Shown here one piece after another: positions 15,101 through 30,100 of a stretch of 64,000 bases of DNA (its first letter is position 1; every line of letters begins with the position of its first letter). The DNA is from Onchidella celtica (Eukaryota; Mollusca; Gastropoda; Systellommatophora; Onchidiidae). Where the stretch lies: contig OZ007567.1 in NCBI GenBank assembly GCA_963931925.1, forward strand, positions 90,500,998-90,564,997, in the 5' to 3' direction. Under the pieces are notes generated by a model. That model was not told the origin of the DNA, did not search any database, and worked only from the letters and a program-made list of their open reading frames with translations. Made by a program: the position numbers and the translations under genes.

Positions 15101-18100
15101 TCTGTATAACACACAAAATAGAATCATGCTCTTAAATATCTATACTTACATGAATGGAGTATTTTCTGGTTGGAAAAGAGCCTGTAATTTGGACCTGGGC
15201 TGTCCAGAGCCCACATCAATCATCAAACCAGGAATGTAGTTGTTAGGAGCACCACCAAACAGATCCAGTCTTGACTGCAGAAGTTCTTCCCATTGTTCTA
15301 AAACTTTCATCACTGCATTCAAGTTTGGAGATACATTTGGCAATTCTGACAGATGAGATATACACAATGTTCTTACTTAAATATGCAAGTATCAGATATA
15401 AAATCTCTTTAATTCAGAGCTAGTGAGTTCCTTTAGCATTCCTAAGCATCACCGCAATCATTTAAATAGAAACAATGATTTACTAAACTTCTAATCATCT
15501 AGTCACCAAAGTTTTAAAACTGACACCCCTGCCATGTCATGAGATTAAATTCAGTTCTTACTTCCTCAAGCTACATGCAAATGTTACTGAAATTTACAAA
15601 CAAATCCTGTTGACCTCAAGTAGCTCTCTCAAATTTCTACTGACAATTTATTCTATAAGGTGCAAGCACAGGAAATGGAAGAAGACAAAGGTGAAACAAT
15701 TAAAAATATTACATATGAATTGAATAACACTAGTCATATTACGGAAATTATGATGAAGGCTCATATTACGTCTAAAAAGTTCTGCAAAATATTGTTATGA
15801 AATAATGGCGGCAGTAGAATGTATATGAATACGTACCAGACAGCTCAATGCCAATCTGGGGTAGGAATGTACTCAAGTTGCTAATCACAGATTTCACAAC
15901 TGCATAATGTAAAATGCACCAGCTGTATGAACCAGAATCACTGTGCTCTGTGTTGTTTGAATTTCTGGCTCTGGGGTAATGTAGAAAATATAAATTCATT
16001 TATCATACTGGTGTAGCTGTATTCTAACACATTTGCTCAAGGCAACACATAAACCACCTCATGGAACTTTTCATCTCTTTGAAATGGAATGACCCTAAAG
16101 TTCTTACATGGACAAGAAATACTCTCATGCCACAGCAATTTCTTCCTCCAATATGATCTTAAATGAATTTGTCTCAATTTTTAAGTGAAAATATTTCCCG
16201 TTATCAACTGTAATCTAAATATTGTGCAACTTCTCTGGATGAGCATGAGATTTGAAATAAATAACACAAGATGATGGATCATCACAGTAATGCACTTACA
16301 GAGATGTTGGTCTAGTTGTCTTCCTAAATGTGCCATCATCATCATCATCTTCCTCTTCTGAAGACAAATACTCATCATCTGACTCTACAGAATCATCTGA
16401 ATCGTAGTCCAGAATGGATTCAGCTGAGGGAACAAAGGGCTGCAGATATATGAGAAAATAACAAGTAAGAAGAGATGAACAGCTGAGAGCCAATACCCCT
16501 AGGCAATGTTTTTTTATTTTTGTGTTGTTTTTTTTCCACAAAATATTCCAACCTATAAACAAAAATTTTGGAAGGAAGCACATTCAATATTTTTTCTGCA
16601 ACTTTCAACACATCCCAATAGCACAGGATAATACTGCTCCTCTTTCACACTTGTAAAAACACTTTATGTCTTCTATTCATGATAATGCCAGAGTCCAGTG
16701 CACATTTACCTGATAAGGCTTATGGTCTATTCTCTAAGTCCTAATAAATCACCATGTTCAACCTTTGAAGTGTCTATGTTTGGCACCATGGTACCGTATA
16801 AGTCATTAACTCACATTTAAAGCAACAAAAAGGTGATGATATTTGCTTAGACAGGTGGACAAAATTCTTGTTTCTGACAAGCATTCACACGTATAATGCT
16901 TTTATTTCTCCTCTTGTTCCCTCAGTAACACAAATGTTATAAAACAGGCTACAGAATGACAGGACTTGTACAAAATAAGATATCCTTGTGGTAAACACAT
17001 GTAATGCTCTTGAAAACAGTTGCATCTATTCAACATATTAACAATTTACTCAGAAGACAACATTTCTTTCTCAAAAGAATGCCCGTCTCTGTAATTCTGA
17101 TTGCAGCAATTTTTTGCCCCACAGTGTACAGGGACCATGATTAACTTGTCAAAGGGAGGATGAAATGCATTAAAATTCTCTGTGTGATGCTAAACACTGT
17201 AAATCTTATCAATTTGAATTCACCTTTGTCATGAAGTAATTCACCATGCTGATTTCAGGTGGCACAAACTTCTCTCTTATTGTCTCTTTGGCATCTGAAG
17301 CAGGGCTTGACAAACCAGATGGTGCTCCACTGCCTGACATCATCTTGAAGTTGAACATCAATCTCTGCTTGCTCACATCATCTGAACAAAGAATGAAAAA
17401 TCAACAATGTTGCTTAAAATATCCAGCTAATATCCACTAAACAAAGATGGAAAAAGTTCTGGTATTACATTATTATTACATTTGGGTGACACATTTCTTT
17501 ATCAACTAATTCAGACATCAAATGGCATCATACTACAAGTTTTCAGTAATGAAGGACAGCACTGTGAATAAACAACATCAAAATACGCAACAAAGGATAA
17601 CTCCAATAAACATCATATTAGATATTAAAAATCAGAAGTAAAATAAAAACTTACTTGGCATAGGTGTTTTCTCTGCTTTTATGACTGTCTTATTTCCTCC
17701 ACCAAATAAGGCAGCCCAAGCTTGGGTGTCCAGCTTGTTGGCCACAATTCTGTATAGCATCTGAGGGTCATACATGCTCATGGCTGAGATTAAGAGACTC
17801 ATGTAGACAGATATACAAGACTCTGTCAACAAGATGTTGATCTTTGGGGCATCTTCATCCTTTTCCCTAGCCAGCAGCACCTTGAGGGATGTAACACCTG
17901 AAAATATGCATGACAAAAAAATATATCAGTGGAAAACACTGCATCACTATAAAACATACACTTCTCCTTCACATACATGATACTAAAAACTGATGGACTG
18001 GGATACAGAAATAATGAATAAGAACAGATCCATTTCCTACCTGGCCATTTGGCAGGAGGTGTATTGACCACATCTTCACCACCTCCACCACTACGATTGC

Positions 18101-21100
18101 GACTTCTTTTCACCCCTGCCATCAAGTGACTTGACGGATAAGAGAACTCTGGGCTGAAATAATTTTTTTTTAAATGCATCATTTTCACAGAAAGAAACAT
18201 CAGATTTGCAAGTACGCATTGTTCATAAAATGCTTAATAGTGTATATTTCTTTGTATTTTCAAAATGACTGTCACTTTCTTTATCAGCATTGTCTGTTTC
18301 TATTATTCTTGTTAGAAAAATTTATAATAAATGGACAACTTTCCAACAGAACAAACCAGTCAAACTAAAGTAATGAAATTGATTATAGGAAAGCTTTTTC
18401 TTCTCCACTCAGACACAAAAATAGAAGTATAGCATAACCAAAGGATATGCCAATCAAGCATCTTTTTTTTTTTTAATTACTTAACGATTATTTGAGTTGC
18501 ACAAAAATTAGAATTTATCATTACGAGCGCTGGCTGAGATGAGTGAAATGAAACACGCTGATTTCTAAGTCGTTAAATATGAACCCATTTCTTTCATATA
18601 TGCAGGTCATTATTGTTCAAGCCACATCCTAATCTGTAACTTAGTGTATTTCAACAACTTAAATGTAGAAATTTCAACATAGGGAATTCTTGTTACTCAT
18701 TTATCCCTCATGCCTTTGATACCATTCTAATTCCAGAGGACATGTAAAGATCTGTTCACATAACCATTTCAACAGATAGGCAGAAGACAGAACCAACAAA
18801 CCTTATGAAGCCGTCAATGCCAACATCACTGACATCAACGCTGAATGAATCACTGTCACAGAGACTCTGGTAGATGCATGAGGATAAAGCTACAGCCAGG
18901 TCTCGGATAGTGCTCACTACACCAATGTCTGTGTACGCATTTGGTGGGACAGGAAAATCTACAACTGTTTTCAGTGAGTCCTGCGGGGAATACCAAGTTC
19001 ATATTATTTCCACATGAACACTTCATCTGGATAATCAGTTCCTTTTTGCATCTTAGGAGGATGATGCTTATCTAATGACCAAATTGACAACTGTTAGCAT
19101 TTTAAATTGCCACCATTTTCTTATATTTGAAAAAAGTGTACCTGAGTTGCATGTTTAGCAACTACTATTCTTAATACAAATCAAAAACAATAAGAATATT
19201 AGAACCTTATAAGTTTCATTGAATTAATACCTTATGCAGTATAAAGTAAGAAACACTTTTACTTGCTCAAATCTCACAAAGGAACTTCACATACCCAGTG
19301 GCAGTCACTTGGCAATTAATAAACAAAATGGGCTTAAAAAGTTCCTTACTTGTATGCTGTTCTGTAGATATTGGACTGGGTCTGCCACTACACTGCGATT
19401 ACTGGTAATGCTGGCTGACAGTAATGGCAGTGTGGTGGGGAAAGGAAGAGGTGAGAGAAGTTGCTGTTGAGGCCGTTCTTGTTGAAGTTCCTGGAAAAAA
19501 CACACATCAAAAAATTCTCACTATATATATGATTGTCCACTGTTAAGAGAGACTTCAGGACATAAAAGGCATTACATCTGCACATGATGGATTCCCTGCT
19601 GCTTTAATGAAACAATCAAGGTGGAAATAAGACACATAAGACATGCAATGCAAATACTTCAACAAAAGTAGTTGGGAAGAAAATATATCCAAGTACCAGA
19701 TAGATAAATAAATCTACCTGCAACAACAGGAGGAGTTCCATGCGTACAGAGGCCAGACCACCTCCCCCAGAACCCTGCAGAATACAGTATGAAGTCAATG
19801 TGCGCAGCAAGTGTTGATTGCACTTCAGCCAGGCCTTCCGTCTTGACATACGATTAACTTTGCTCTGGAGATCTTGTTTTTCAGCCTTCATTACTTCATA
19901 CAGTGAGGCCTTGCCAGCAGAGCCATGAGAAGCATCTGATCGTGTTGAAAGTGAACGCGTTCGGCGATTGGGCTCTAGTAGGTCATCATTTTGCTCATCA
20001 TCAAACACCTCGCTGCTGGCTATTAAAGACAAACAAACATAATCAAGAGTATTGGCATAGAATCAAAGCCCTGGTAACAAAAATAACAAACTTCCTCTGT
20101 CTTTAGTGAAAAAACAGTCTCAACAATAACAGGCACTTTCAAGCAAGTTCATAATGATCATAAAAAAAATAATTACAATGCTAAAACTCCAAAACCTAGC
20201 CACGTAACACCTATTTTAAAATAACTGCATTGGCTACTAGCTGGATCTAAAACAGTTTCTATATATAACCCACCAAGGACATTAAGACCTAGTATCAGCA
20301 ACAACTGCATAAAGCCAAATTATCATCTAGAAACATTTGGTCATCATACATTTTCAGTTTTTGGTCCTAGTACCTGGATTGAACTTTCATCCAACATCAA
20401 GGAGCTAAAGTCCTTCACCGGGTTTAAAAATAGCTTAAAAACCCATTTATTTAAAAATCATTTTGGCTGTTGACGGAATTTGTGGCGTTGTGGCGCGCCT
20501 AGTAAATGGGGAGTGTGTTGTGTATGTCTTATCCCAAGTTTTGTGAAACATGAAGAAACCAGTACTTGGGAGATATTCTATCCTTCTTACCATCTGGACC
20601 AGTAGAAGGAAATGATGTCTCTGTTGACTTGCCATAGTTGCACAAGACCTTCAGAACTTCCACTTCCTTCTCTAACCAGATATACAGCTGATGTCTTAAA
20701 TGTCCCCCATCTACTTCAAACCCAGTGGCCAAATTGCCCAACTCTTCCATCAGCACCTGTAAAAATCAATAAATCATGCTGTGTCAGAACATTCTAGCAA
20801 ATGTAAATATTATGAGGTTTATTGATTACCAACATCATTTACTATACAGTTCCATACATCCTTTTTATCAACACCATATCTTTTGTCCCAAATTCTCACT
20901 CTGCCTGTTATAGTGGCACCTCAAATTTTTTTAAATTTGTAATTGATTATTAATAGCTTTTTCATTATTGCAAACAGAAAATGGGCATGCTATTTTGGTA
21001 ACAATCCTATCCAATGTTGACTTACTCAAACTTTTGCAGAATTTGGCGAGGGAATTTAAAGCTGGATGATTTTCACAACACATAAACGTTAAGTTTGAAT

Positions 21101-24100
21101 AAATATGGACATAAACTGGTCAACACTGCAGGTGTATATGAAATGATTAACCCATGGGACATCACTTTGTATTTTTTCACCCTTTTAATAGGCTCCATCT
21201 ATAGCAGGAATAAATGACATGTAATACACAAAATTTTATTTACCTTCAAACATGCTATAAATTTGTACTGCTGAGCCATAATATCTATATGATTTGCTTC
21301 TTCCTGCTGTTTTAGAGATGTCTCATCTTCTTCCATATCACCTGAATTATCTTCATCATTATCTCCATCTATGGCTAGTCTTGGAGGTTCATCAGCCATC
21401 TCACTGTTTTCATCCTCTTCATTTTCAGACTCATCACTTCCTCCCAAGCCAAGATCTAACTCCAGCTCATCTTGAAAGTGCACCCTACTGGGAGTACTCC
21501 AATCCATTGCACTAGAGGTTTGGTTGTTAGCTGTACTCACTGGCTGGCTCCAGACAAATGCATCAGCTTTATTGTTGTTCTCAGCTGAAGTTTTCAGTGC
21601 TGATACTTTGTCCTTTTTATCTTCCCATGCCTGATCCACAGACATGATGTTCAAATCCTGCAATGTTCCTGTCGTACTATTGATCTCATGCAAAGATTTT
21701 CTCCTGCGATTGGCAAAGTATTTCATCTTTTGCAAATCCTCTTCCACCAATGTGGGGCACTTGGGAAGCTTCCTCATCACTTCTATGGCCACTAGAGGAC
21801 AGCCATTCTGAAAATGTGCATGGGCTGCGGCAAAGAACAACTGTCTCTCTGCAGGTGTAATCTGATCCAAGGTGGTGATGCCATCAACAACCAGAGCATC
21901 TGTATTGGTAAAGCCTGTGATGGTTGATGTGCGCTGCTTCAGTGATGCCGATGCAAGACGTAGGCGAATGATAAGAGGATGTGTGCGTAAGTAATTGTAA
22001 AAGTTGAAGACACGAGGGATTTGCAGCAGTTTGTCAAAACTTCCATGGTCTGCATGAGCTCTTCCTATGTCCTTCTGTAATTAAATACAATACCATAACT
22101 TTCATTAGCAGGATACACAAATATAATGTTCGGTGGCAAACATGAAAATGCCTGATGATATCATTTGTACTAACAATGAGCATCAGGATAAAACACCAAA
22201 ATGAACAGAAAGTGTATACATATGGTGCTAGTTTCTGTGTGTTCAAAAGCATCTTCAGACTGGAATACAATACTCTCTATAATTGCACTAGGACACTTCT
22301 AATTACTCCTCAATGTTTCGTTGGTGTGATATGAACATAGATATTTCATGGCCTGCATTTCATGATGAACTTCATGAATAATTTGAGACCAAGTCTTCTT
22401 AAAGTTGCACTGATAGCCTATTTTCATATAATGAACTACGTGTTTGAAACTTTTATCTACACAATCGGGATGTTTCCTTTGCAAGTTTATTTCCATTAAA
22501 TTTGCCAAATAATGACGAATGTTCAGTAAGTGACTTTCTTTCTCACCCAAACATACCTCTAACAGCGTGCGTAGAGAAGACTCATAATCATTCAACTGCC
22601 ACAAAGCCATGGATCTCAGGAAGGGATCAGGACTGGCATTGCGGGCTTCATAGCTCTCCCCATTTTCGTCCAGGCCTAGGATCCGCGTATAAAGCAAGGA
22701 CTTTACCATGTCTGACAGCAGAGACTCTCCATCATACAAACGACAAAGAACAATTGCAAACTGAAGGTCGTCCAATTTATCCAGAATTACCTGAAATAAA
22801 AACAGGTGTGCCAATACTTTATTGTTTATTATACTGGAATATAATCTATGATCAAGAATTAATTAATGTTTTCAATCAATGATGGTAATATTTCTACTGT
22901 AGCCAGAGGTGTTTTTATCTTTGTTTCAATTAGATTACTTATGGGAAATTTGGGAATTGACATTTTGTAATCAACTCTATCAGGATTCAGTTCATCATTG
23001 TAACTGTCAACATGTGAACTGTACTGACATAGCTCCCCGGAGAGACACATTGTGAAATTTTCATGATATGAATGAAATGTGCTAAGTGACCAGCGGTTTA
23101 TGCTTCTGATAATCTTGAATTGAGCTGTTGCATTTATCACACTTCACTCTTCACTGATGCCACTCATTACTATCTGTTAATATTTCCTTGGCAACAATGA
23201 TAGTTTTTTATCATATGTGCAGCTAAATAATATCAAAATTATCAGTTTCTGCTAAAATTTGAAAAATGTCGAATTTGACCTCCTAATTCATTATTGTATC
23301 TGGCACAATGTGCAAAAGTCATGAATTTTGCGCTTTCAGGGTTTAAATTGGTATCAATCTATCATTTTTTGTACTGTTGTAATAGGAAGTTTGTGAACTC
23401 TTCAGCAATTTTCTCAAAATCGATATCTTCAGCAGAAAAATCCCTATAACTTATTTATTTTCTGTTCAAATAAGCTGAAATTTGCGCAGATGATTTGTCA
23501 GTGTATATAACACACATCTGTATAGAGCAAAATTGCAACATATATATTTATTTTTATTTTACTATTATTTGAATGAAGGAAAATTAATAAAAAATGAATC
23601 ATGAAGGATCAGAAGTGAATTAAAAGAGACAGAATGAATGGATTTCAAAACCCTTCTATACAAAGATTTACGCCTGTCCTGTTACCACGTGCCATGTTTC
23701 AGAGCAACCGATAAAAAAAATATAGAGGTTACAAGGAAAATAGAAATGTATGATAAAAATCCAAGATGGACGCCGCCATTGTTACATAACAAATGAAAAA
23801 AAAAATTCTTTCAATTTATCATGTCCTAGCAACCCAATGGACAGATAGATCTATAAGGTAAATTATATAAGAAATGAAAAAATAGTGAAACTGGTTTATT
23901 TCACCACACATGCCCTAAAGACTATCAATCAAACCAGGTGATTAATATAATATTTTTAATTGGTAAACTTAAGTGGAAAGCTTGAACATTAAAGAATAAC
24001 TTACATTGACAGCATTGTCCACTTGACCTGCTAAGAAGAACAGAGCAGCTGCATGGTGGTACTGGCCTTTGGACAGCAGGTGGAAGGCATTCTTCATTGC

Positions 24101-27100
24101 AACACGACGATGTTTGTCAGTGGAAAAATCCTGACTAAAGAATGACTCCATCTTACTGTCTTGAACAGACCTGTACAAAAGGAAAGCTATGTTTCAGAGG
24201 ATGATCTGGGAAAAGGTGTAGCACAACAATGCACACATCCTGATAAAGTGCTCGGCAACAGACAGTGTTTTTGTGACTGCACAAACAAATAAATTTTCGC
24301 GGCCTCTAATGTGTTTTTCATTGGCTAGGCTGAATAATTTTCAAGTTGGCTTTAAACTTTCTCTATGCTAAACTGTAGCTCTGTGCTCAAACCGCAACTA
24401 ACTCACTTCACTCTTCATTTCAATCACAAAGTATGCAAGATGGTGACAAAAAATTATAAATAAAATCTGACAGAAACTAATGGGACATTCTGATGGCAAT
24501 GTGAGTCAAATAACCATCTGGTGGGAATGAATGTAATGACAGTAATAATTTCTGCCATCCTTTTGGTAGTTGTCCCTTATGATTAATCTACTCACTTAAA
24601 GAGGCTCTTGACCATTGTCCTCTTTTTCATGGCCAAATAGTAGATGGCTGCATCCATAGGTTTCTTGGTCTTCTTGAAAGCAGTATTGGCCACTTTGACC
24701 ATCAGAGCTTTTAACTGGGTCATATTGTTGAGCCACCAGCCTACACCATATAATTTCAGCTCATCCCAAACAGGCTCTTCAGCCTTCACACATGGAATTG
24801 CTGACAAAATTTCCTGCAAAATACATTAAAATACTTATTTTCAAGTATACAAAAACTGGTACACAAATTAAACAGAATTGGTAATTATTGTGAACAAGAA
24901 AATTATCTGAGTGTGACGTGAAAATCAAATCATTTATTCTGAGAAAAGAAAATATTTATATTTTCAGCATTCAAAATTACAGATTATTTTCAAATTGCAA
25001 ATGGTACTGCAAATGGTGCTTGCTTAGTTCTTCACTGTCACCTTACCTGAGTTGCCTCTGAGTGGAATGCCCAAACTAAGTGGAATGGTCTGATGCCATT
25101 TTCCAACAAGGAAACCCTCTGTATTGGGGGTAATGTCTTCACCAAACACTGGTACTGACGCATAGCAAGTAAGAAGCGCAAACCACATTCATCTGTACTG
25201 CCTTGGTGTTCTTCCTTCTTGACAGTCACTGTAAACATAGTTCAAGAAAACCAATACAATTAGAAGTTTTGCAGTTATTACCACGATAGACATTACCACG
25301 ATAGACTCTCATATGGATAAAGACACAACACGCTACATTTTACATCCAGTATATTCAAGTAACCACTGCTTTCAAATTTGTACAAATTAACACTTCAAGT
25401 CATTTCTCTCTAACAAAGACAAAGAAACATGTACTATTTCTGAATGGTGAGAGAAAATGCAAACAAAAATGCCATAAAATTCTTTCCAAACCCTGGATAT
25501 AAATTTACAAAATGAATAGAAAGGTAAATTATTTCTAGAGTGTATAAATGACACTATCTCAAGTGCTAACATGAGATATTAAATTAAAACTAATATTTAC
25601 CATCGGAGGTGTCGCTGAGATCAAGAGTGGTTGATCCTACCACTTCAGCTAGAGCAGCCAGATAAAACTGATCATTTCCTGACAGACCAGGAAGATTAAG
25701 CTTGAACAGGTACTCTCTTAGCACAGCAGCTTGGCCAGGACTGAAGCAGTAGGGATCAGCTCGCATTTTACTGACTGACTGGAGTCGAGGACGACGAGGG
25801 TTACTGCTACTACTGTCTGCTGATGTTGATAGGAGCTGGTCATCCAGATCATCTAATGTGTGAACATTGGTATCCAAAAGATTGGAATAATCATTGTCCT
25901 TGCTGGGCTGGTGGGAGGATGAATTAATGTCAGAATGCAAAGGAGTTGTGTCTTTGTCAGCTGCAATGAGTGCATAAAGAGGAAGTGGAGGAATGGATTT
26001 GATCTCCACATAATTCAAGGATGCTGCTTCACCATCCCCAACATCCGTGTCACTACGTGCTGACACACTTCTCTGGCGAGACAACCTGACTGAAAGATGT
26101 CCATCATCGATTTGTTCTTCTGAGTAAATTGTCTGGACACCACTAGAACCACTGATGCATCTGACCAAGTGAGCCAGGATAGCCTTCACTCGCTTGGTTT
26201 TGCCAAAGTTCATTAGCTCCATGAGCAGCTTTGGATGATATTGAGGTAATACTGGATTAGCAAATCTTGCTGCTTCAAACAAGCCACTATCATACAGCAT
26301 AGGTAAACTGGACAAGCTATCACTGCGAGCTAAACTTCCCTTCGATGTTCCTGATGTCTGATTGGACTTCTTCCAGGAATCTTTCTTTGTTGCAGAAAGT
26401 GGTGTTGGGCTGCTGGCCACGTGTTTGAAAGTGGACATTGATAAAGAGGTTTTAAAATTGGACTTGGATTTGAAGTTGTTACAAAGATTGAGACTTGAAG
26501 CTGCTGTCACTAGATTGGCTTCAGTTAATGTCCTTTTGTCTACAGTAGCCTCTTCCTCAACAACTCCTTCACTCTCACCACTACTCCTCCATTGTGTGAA
26601 GACCTGATGAAAGCATATAGTGTTAACATCATTCAGTTTGGCACAGTGAAGTAAAAAAATAAAAAAAAACATTTACTTGTTATTAATATTCTACCACTAC
26701 TAATTCTACATCAAATTTGTCATTTCACATATGTAACAGGGTGATAGATTGGCAAGGTATAACTAGTAGTTATAATAATATTGTGCCTATAACTAGCGTG
26801 GGAAGATAGTTAACGGCGGGGAGACAGAGTCATTGTAGGCCAGAGGGGGAAAGTATGGGATGCAACTGAAGCGCTTTGACACCCGAAAAGGGTAGTGTTT
26901 ACTTGACCGCCGTACTTGTCGATCAGATCACCTGGGAATTGCTTGGGGGGTAGAGCTGTTTCAATAGTATTTGACGTGGAGCCGACGGGGGTGGCTATTA
27001 GGATAACTAATGCACACTCGGTGGGCGTCTTGGGACGCTACCTGACTGGGTATAAATCCCCGAACGCTCCTTCCAACTTCAGACCGCTGAGAGCACTCAC

Positions 27101-30100
27101 CAGCTTCGTGCCGAAGAGGAGACCACAACTGCAACTGTAACTTTGTACTAGTCTTGTGAGTGGGGAAGGTCAGGGAACCCGCAAACATCCTTTGTCAGAG
27201 CGTGGTATCTTTGGTATCTTGTCGGCATTTGAGCTGTTGCTGAGTGGTAAGTTAATTGTACGATGTATGTGTATTTTACTTAATGTTCATGATTGTAGAA
27301 CCTAAATCTAGTGGGTTTACTTTGGTATAACTACTGCCTCTGAGAGAGTCACGGAAACGCCGTTACATATATGTTACGAAACCTTATAGGATGGGGTCTG
27401 TTAGAGAGAGCGTTATTCTTCGTGGGGAACGTGTAAATATCATTAAAACTGTATTGATCGTTTATTCTATTGCCTATATGGGAGCCTATGGAGTATGGGA
27501 GCTGCAGCCTGACTTATAACAGTGTCAGCGGTTAAAAGTATTAATGACGAATATCCGTCATGGAGTAAGTACGGAAGTCATGCCTTCCAGCAGTAGATTA
27601 GGAAGTTGCGATTGTTTTTCTACAGAGGAGGAAGAACAACACCTTCTTGGCTTCTCAACTTCTTGTACTTTGATTAACGACATCGTGGCTTCTTGGCTTC
27701 CCGACCTATTGGTACCTGCCGATACCTGTTGATCTAACTGCGCAGTCAAGCCAGGGTAGAGAGGAAGAACCAGTGCCCAGATAGCGCCATACACCCCTAA
27801 AGGAGAGGTTTCCTTATGCTGAATGTTCCCATGTGTTTTATAAAATGTGCTAGAAATTGAATATTACGAAGCCATTTAATTAGCATGTACTGATTTGCAT
27901 CAACTTCATTCCATCGAAATTCACATGAAATTGTATGACCTATGTTCCTATTATTATTGAATGAATTAATAATTATTGTATATATGTAAGCAATACAGAT
28001 ATCGTTTGTTATAACTTATAGAAGAGAGATAGTCGATTATTTAGTGTGTTTGTGCCGTGCCCATCACGGCTGGTGTCAGAAGAAAGTTAGTGAGAGAAAG
28101 TGGAAACGTCACAACATATACAAAATCTTCAACATAAGTTCTAAAGAATTATTTTTTTCATTTATTTTAAAATTTGCAATCATGAGATAACCTTTCATAA
28201 ACTTTAATCTTGACAGCAATACATGTGTAATATTTTACAGGAATAGCACTGTCTTCTTTTAAATGGGATCATGCTGACACGATAACCATGAATTTACAGT
28301 GCAACTATTCCAAAATCACACATCTAAAATGCAAAATATTTAATGTTCAAGAGTAGTCTTTTGTTTAAAAAAAAAATAATCATGGTCCGTTTTCCTTGAA
28401 ATTTCTGAAATTATGGCAGATGGATTATAATTGTACACGAAGAGTTAATTATCAATGTTTGTTCCAGTTTTGATCTATGTTACAGTTAAAAACTATTAAT
28501 GAAGGCGGCCCTGTTAGCCCATACCTGGGTCTCATTATCCATTCCAACGACCAAGATACCACCTCGCACCCAGCTGATGTGCATCGGCAGAGGAGGCAGG
28601 CCATCTGCTGTTGTAAGTTCAATACCCTTTAACCTCATCCACTTGATCTCTTCCTTGAACTCTTCAGCCACCATAGATTTGTTCCGCGTTAATAGTTTGC
28701 TGTTGGCAAAGGCAGATCTTTTGTCTTCCTTTGATTCTGGCTGCGGACCTGTCACCACTTTCAGAGATTTGGCTATTTCATTGGAAACCTGGAACCAAGT
28801 ATATCTCAGTCAAATAAACAATAATATGTATGTATGACTGGTTCCCATTATGATTATATTTGAAGTTTTGTGAACCAGATCATATTTCTGTGATTTTCAG
28901 GAGCAAAAAATTGCATAACATTTTGGTAAATACCATAGGAATAATCTGTAACATATGTTTAACCTTCAAAATATTGATCCCATAAAATAATTTGCCTGGT
29001 TGTAATTCAGCTCATTTATCAAATCTGCACTTTCAAAATATTTCAGAAAAGCTCTTGTAAACATTAACATGTATGTATGAAAATTTTCCTATGTGGCTCA
29101 CCTGCCCATAAATAAGAATTTTGGATCCCACTCCCACAGTCAACAAGTGAGAGCCATCTTCCGCTGACACCCAATCCAGCTGAACCAAGCATTTCTGACG
29201 CAGGAGTCCTTTCTTGTTGCCGGCCTCAGAGATCGACCTTTTCACAGAATTGATGGTACTTAAGCTGGGCACAGATTTAGTTCTGGTCATGTATGCTGCT
29301 GCTGTTTGAGCACCTGGATTAGCTTCACTTGCATCAGGCAATTGTGGTGAGTCAAAACCCTGAAGCATGCACATGTCAATCTCATTCTTGGGATCAGGAA
29401 TCTTGATGTTGTTCAGTTCAATGATGTCTTCTTCCACCCACTCTGATCCTCCTTCAGTGGTGTAATGGCGCCATGCAGAAATGAGCAAAGCATTACATTT
29501 TAATTGAAAAATCTTGAAATATCTCTTAGTATGATACAGTTGTTCATAATTTCAAACTAATCTGTTCACTAATTAGCCACGTATTCTGGCACAAGCATAT
29601 TCAGACAGACTTTACATGAAAGACTTAGAAAATTATTTTTAAAATTGTTGTGCAAGTTGATGCTAAAAAAAACATGTTCTCTTTTCCATGTCATCTCAAT
29701 GTTCAATGTCCTTTCTGAGAAGTAAAGATTTGTGCCAGACTGAATTGTGTGGGTGAAACATACATAAAGCACATATATGTCTATGAACTTTTCCTTGACA
29801 TAAAATTCTACCCAGGATTGTGCTTGCTAAGGAATTAAGGGATTGGAAGCACAACTGCTCTTACCTGTAGATTCACATTCAAAAATCACAACTCTCAAGT
29901 TGACGAACTTGTCATCAGGGTGTTCTGCCTGTGTTCTAATTGGTCCTAATCTGTATGCCACAGCAATACGTCCACTGTATGCACAACTAACAGCGATTGG
30001 CCTGCCTAAAAACCCAATACAGGAATTAATTATATCACACTGATAGAACGGAAGGGACATAATGGAACTTCTACAAAATAAGACTTACCACTCTCTTTAA

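Noticed and set aside
21294..21515. Plus-strand open frame opposite exon 29
   Set aside because: Shadow of the acidic coding sequence; no start context, no motifs.
22299..22556. Open frame continuing about 85 codons past exon 28
   Set aside because: A consensus donor (GAG|GTATGT at 22557) ends the conserved sequence, and exon 29 continues the protein directly in phase 0; the extension resembles no family member.
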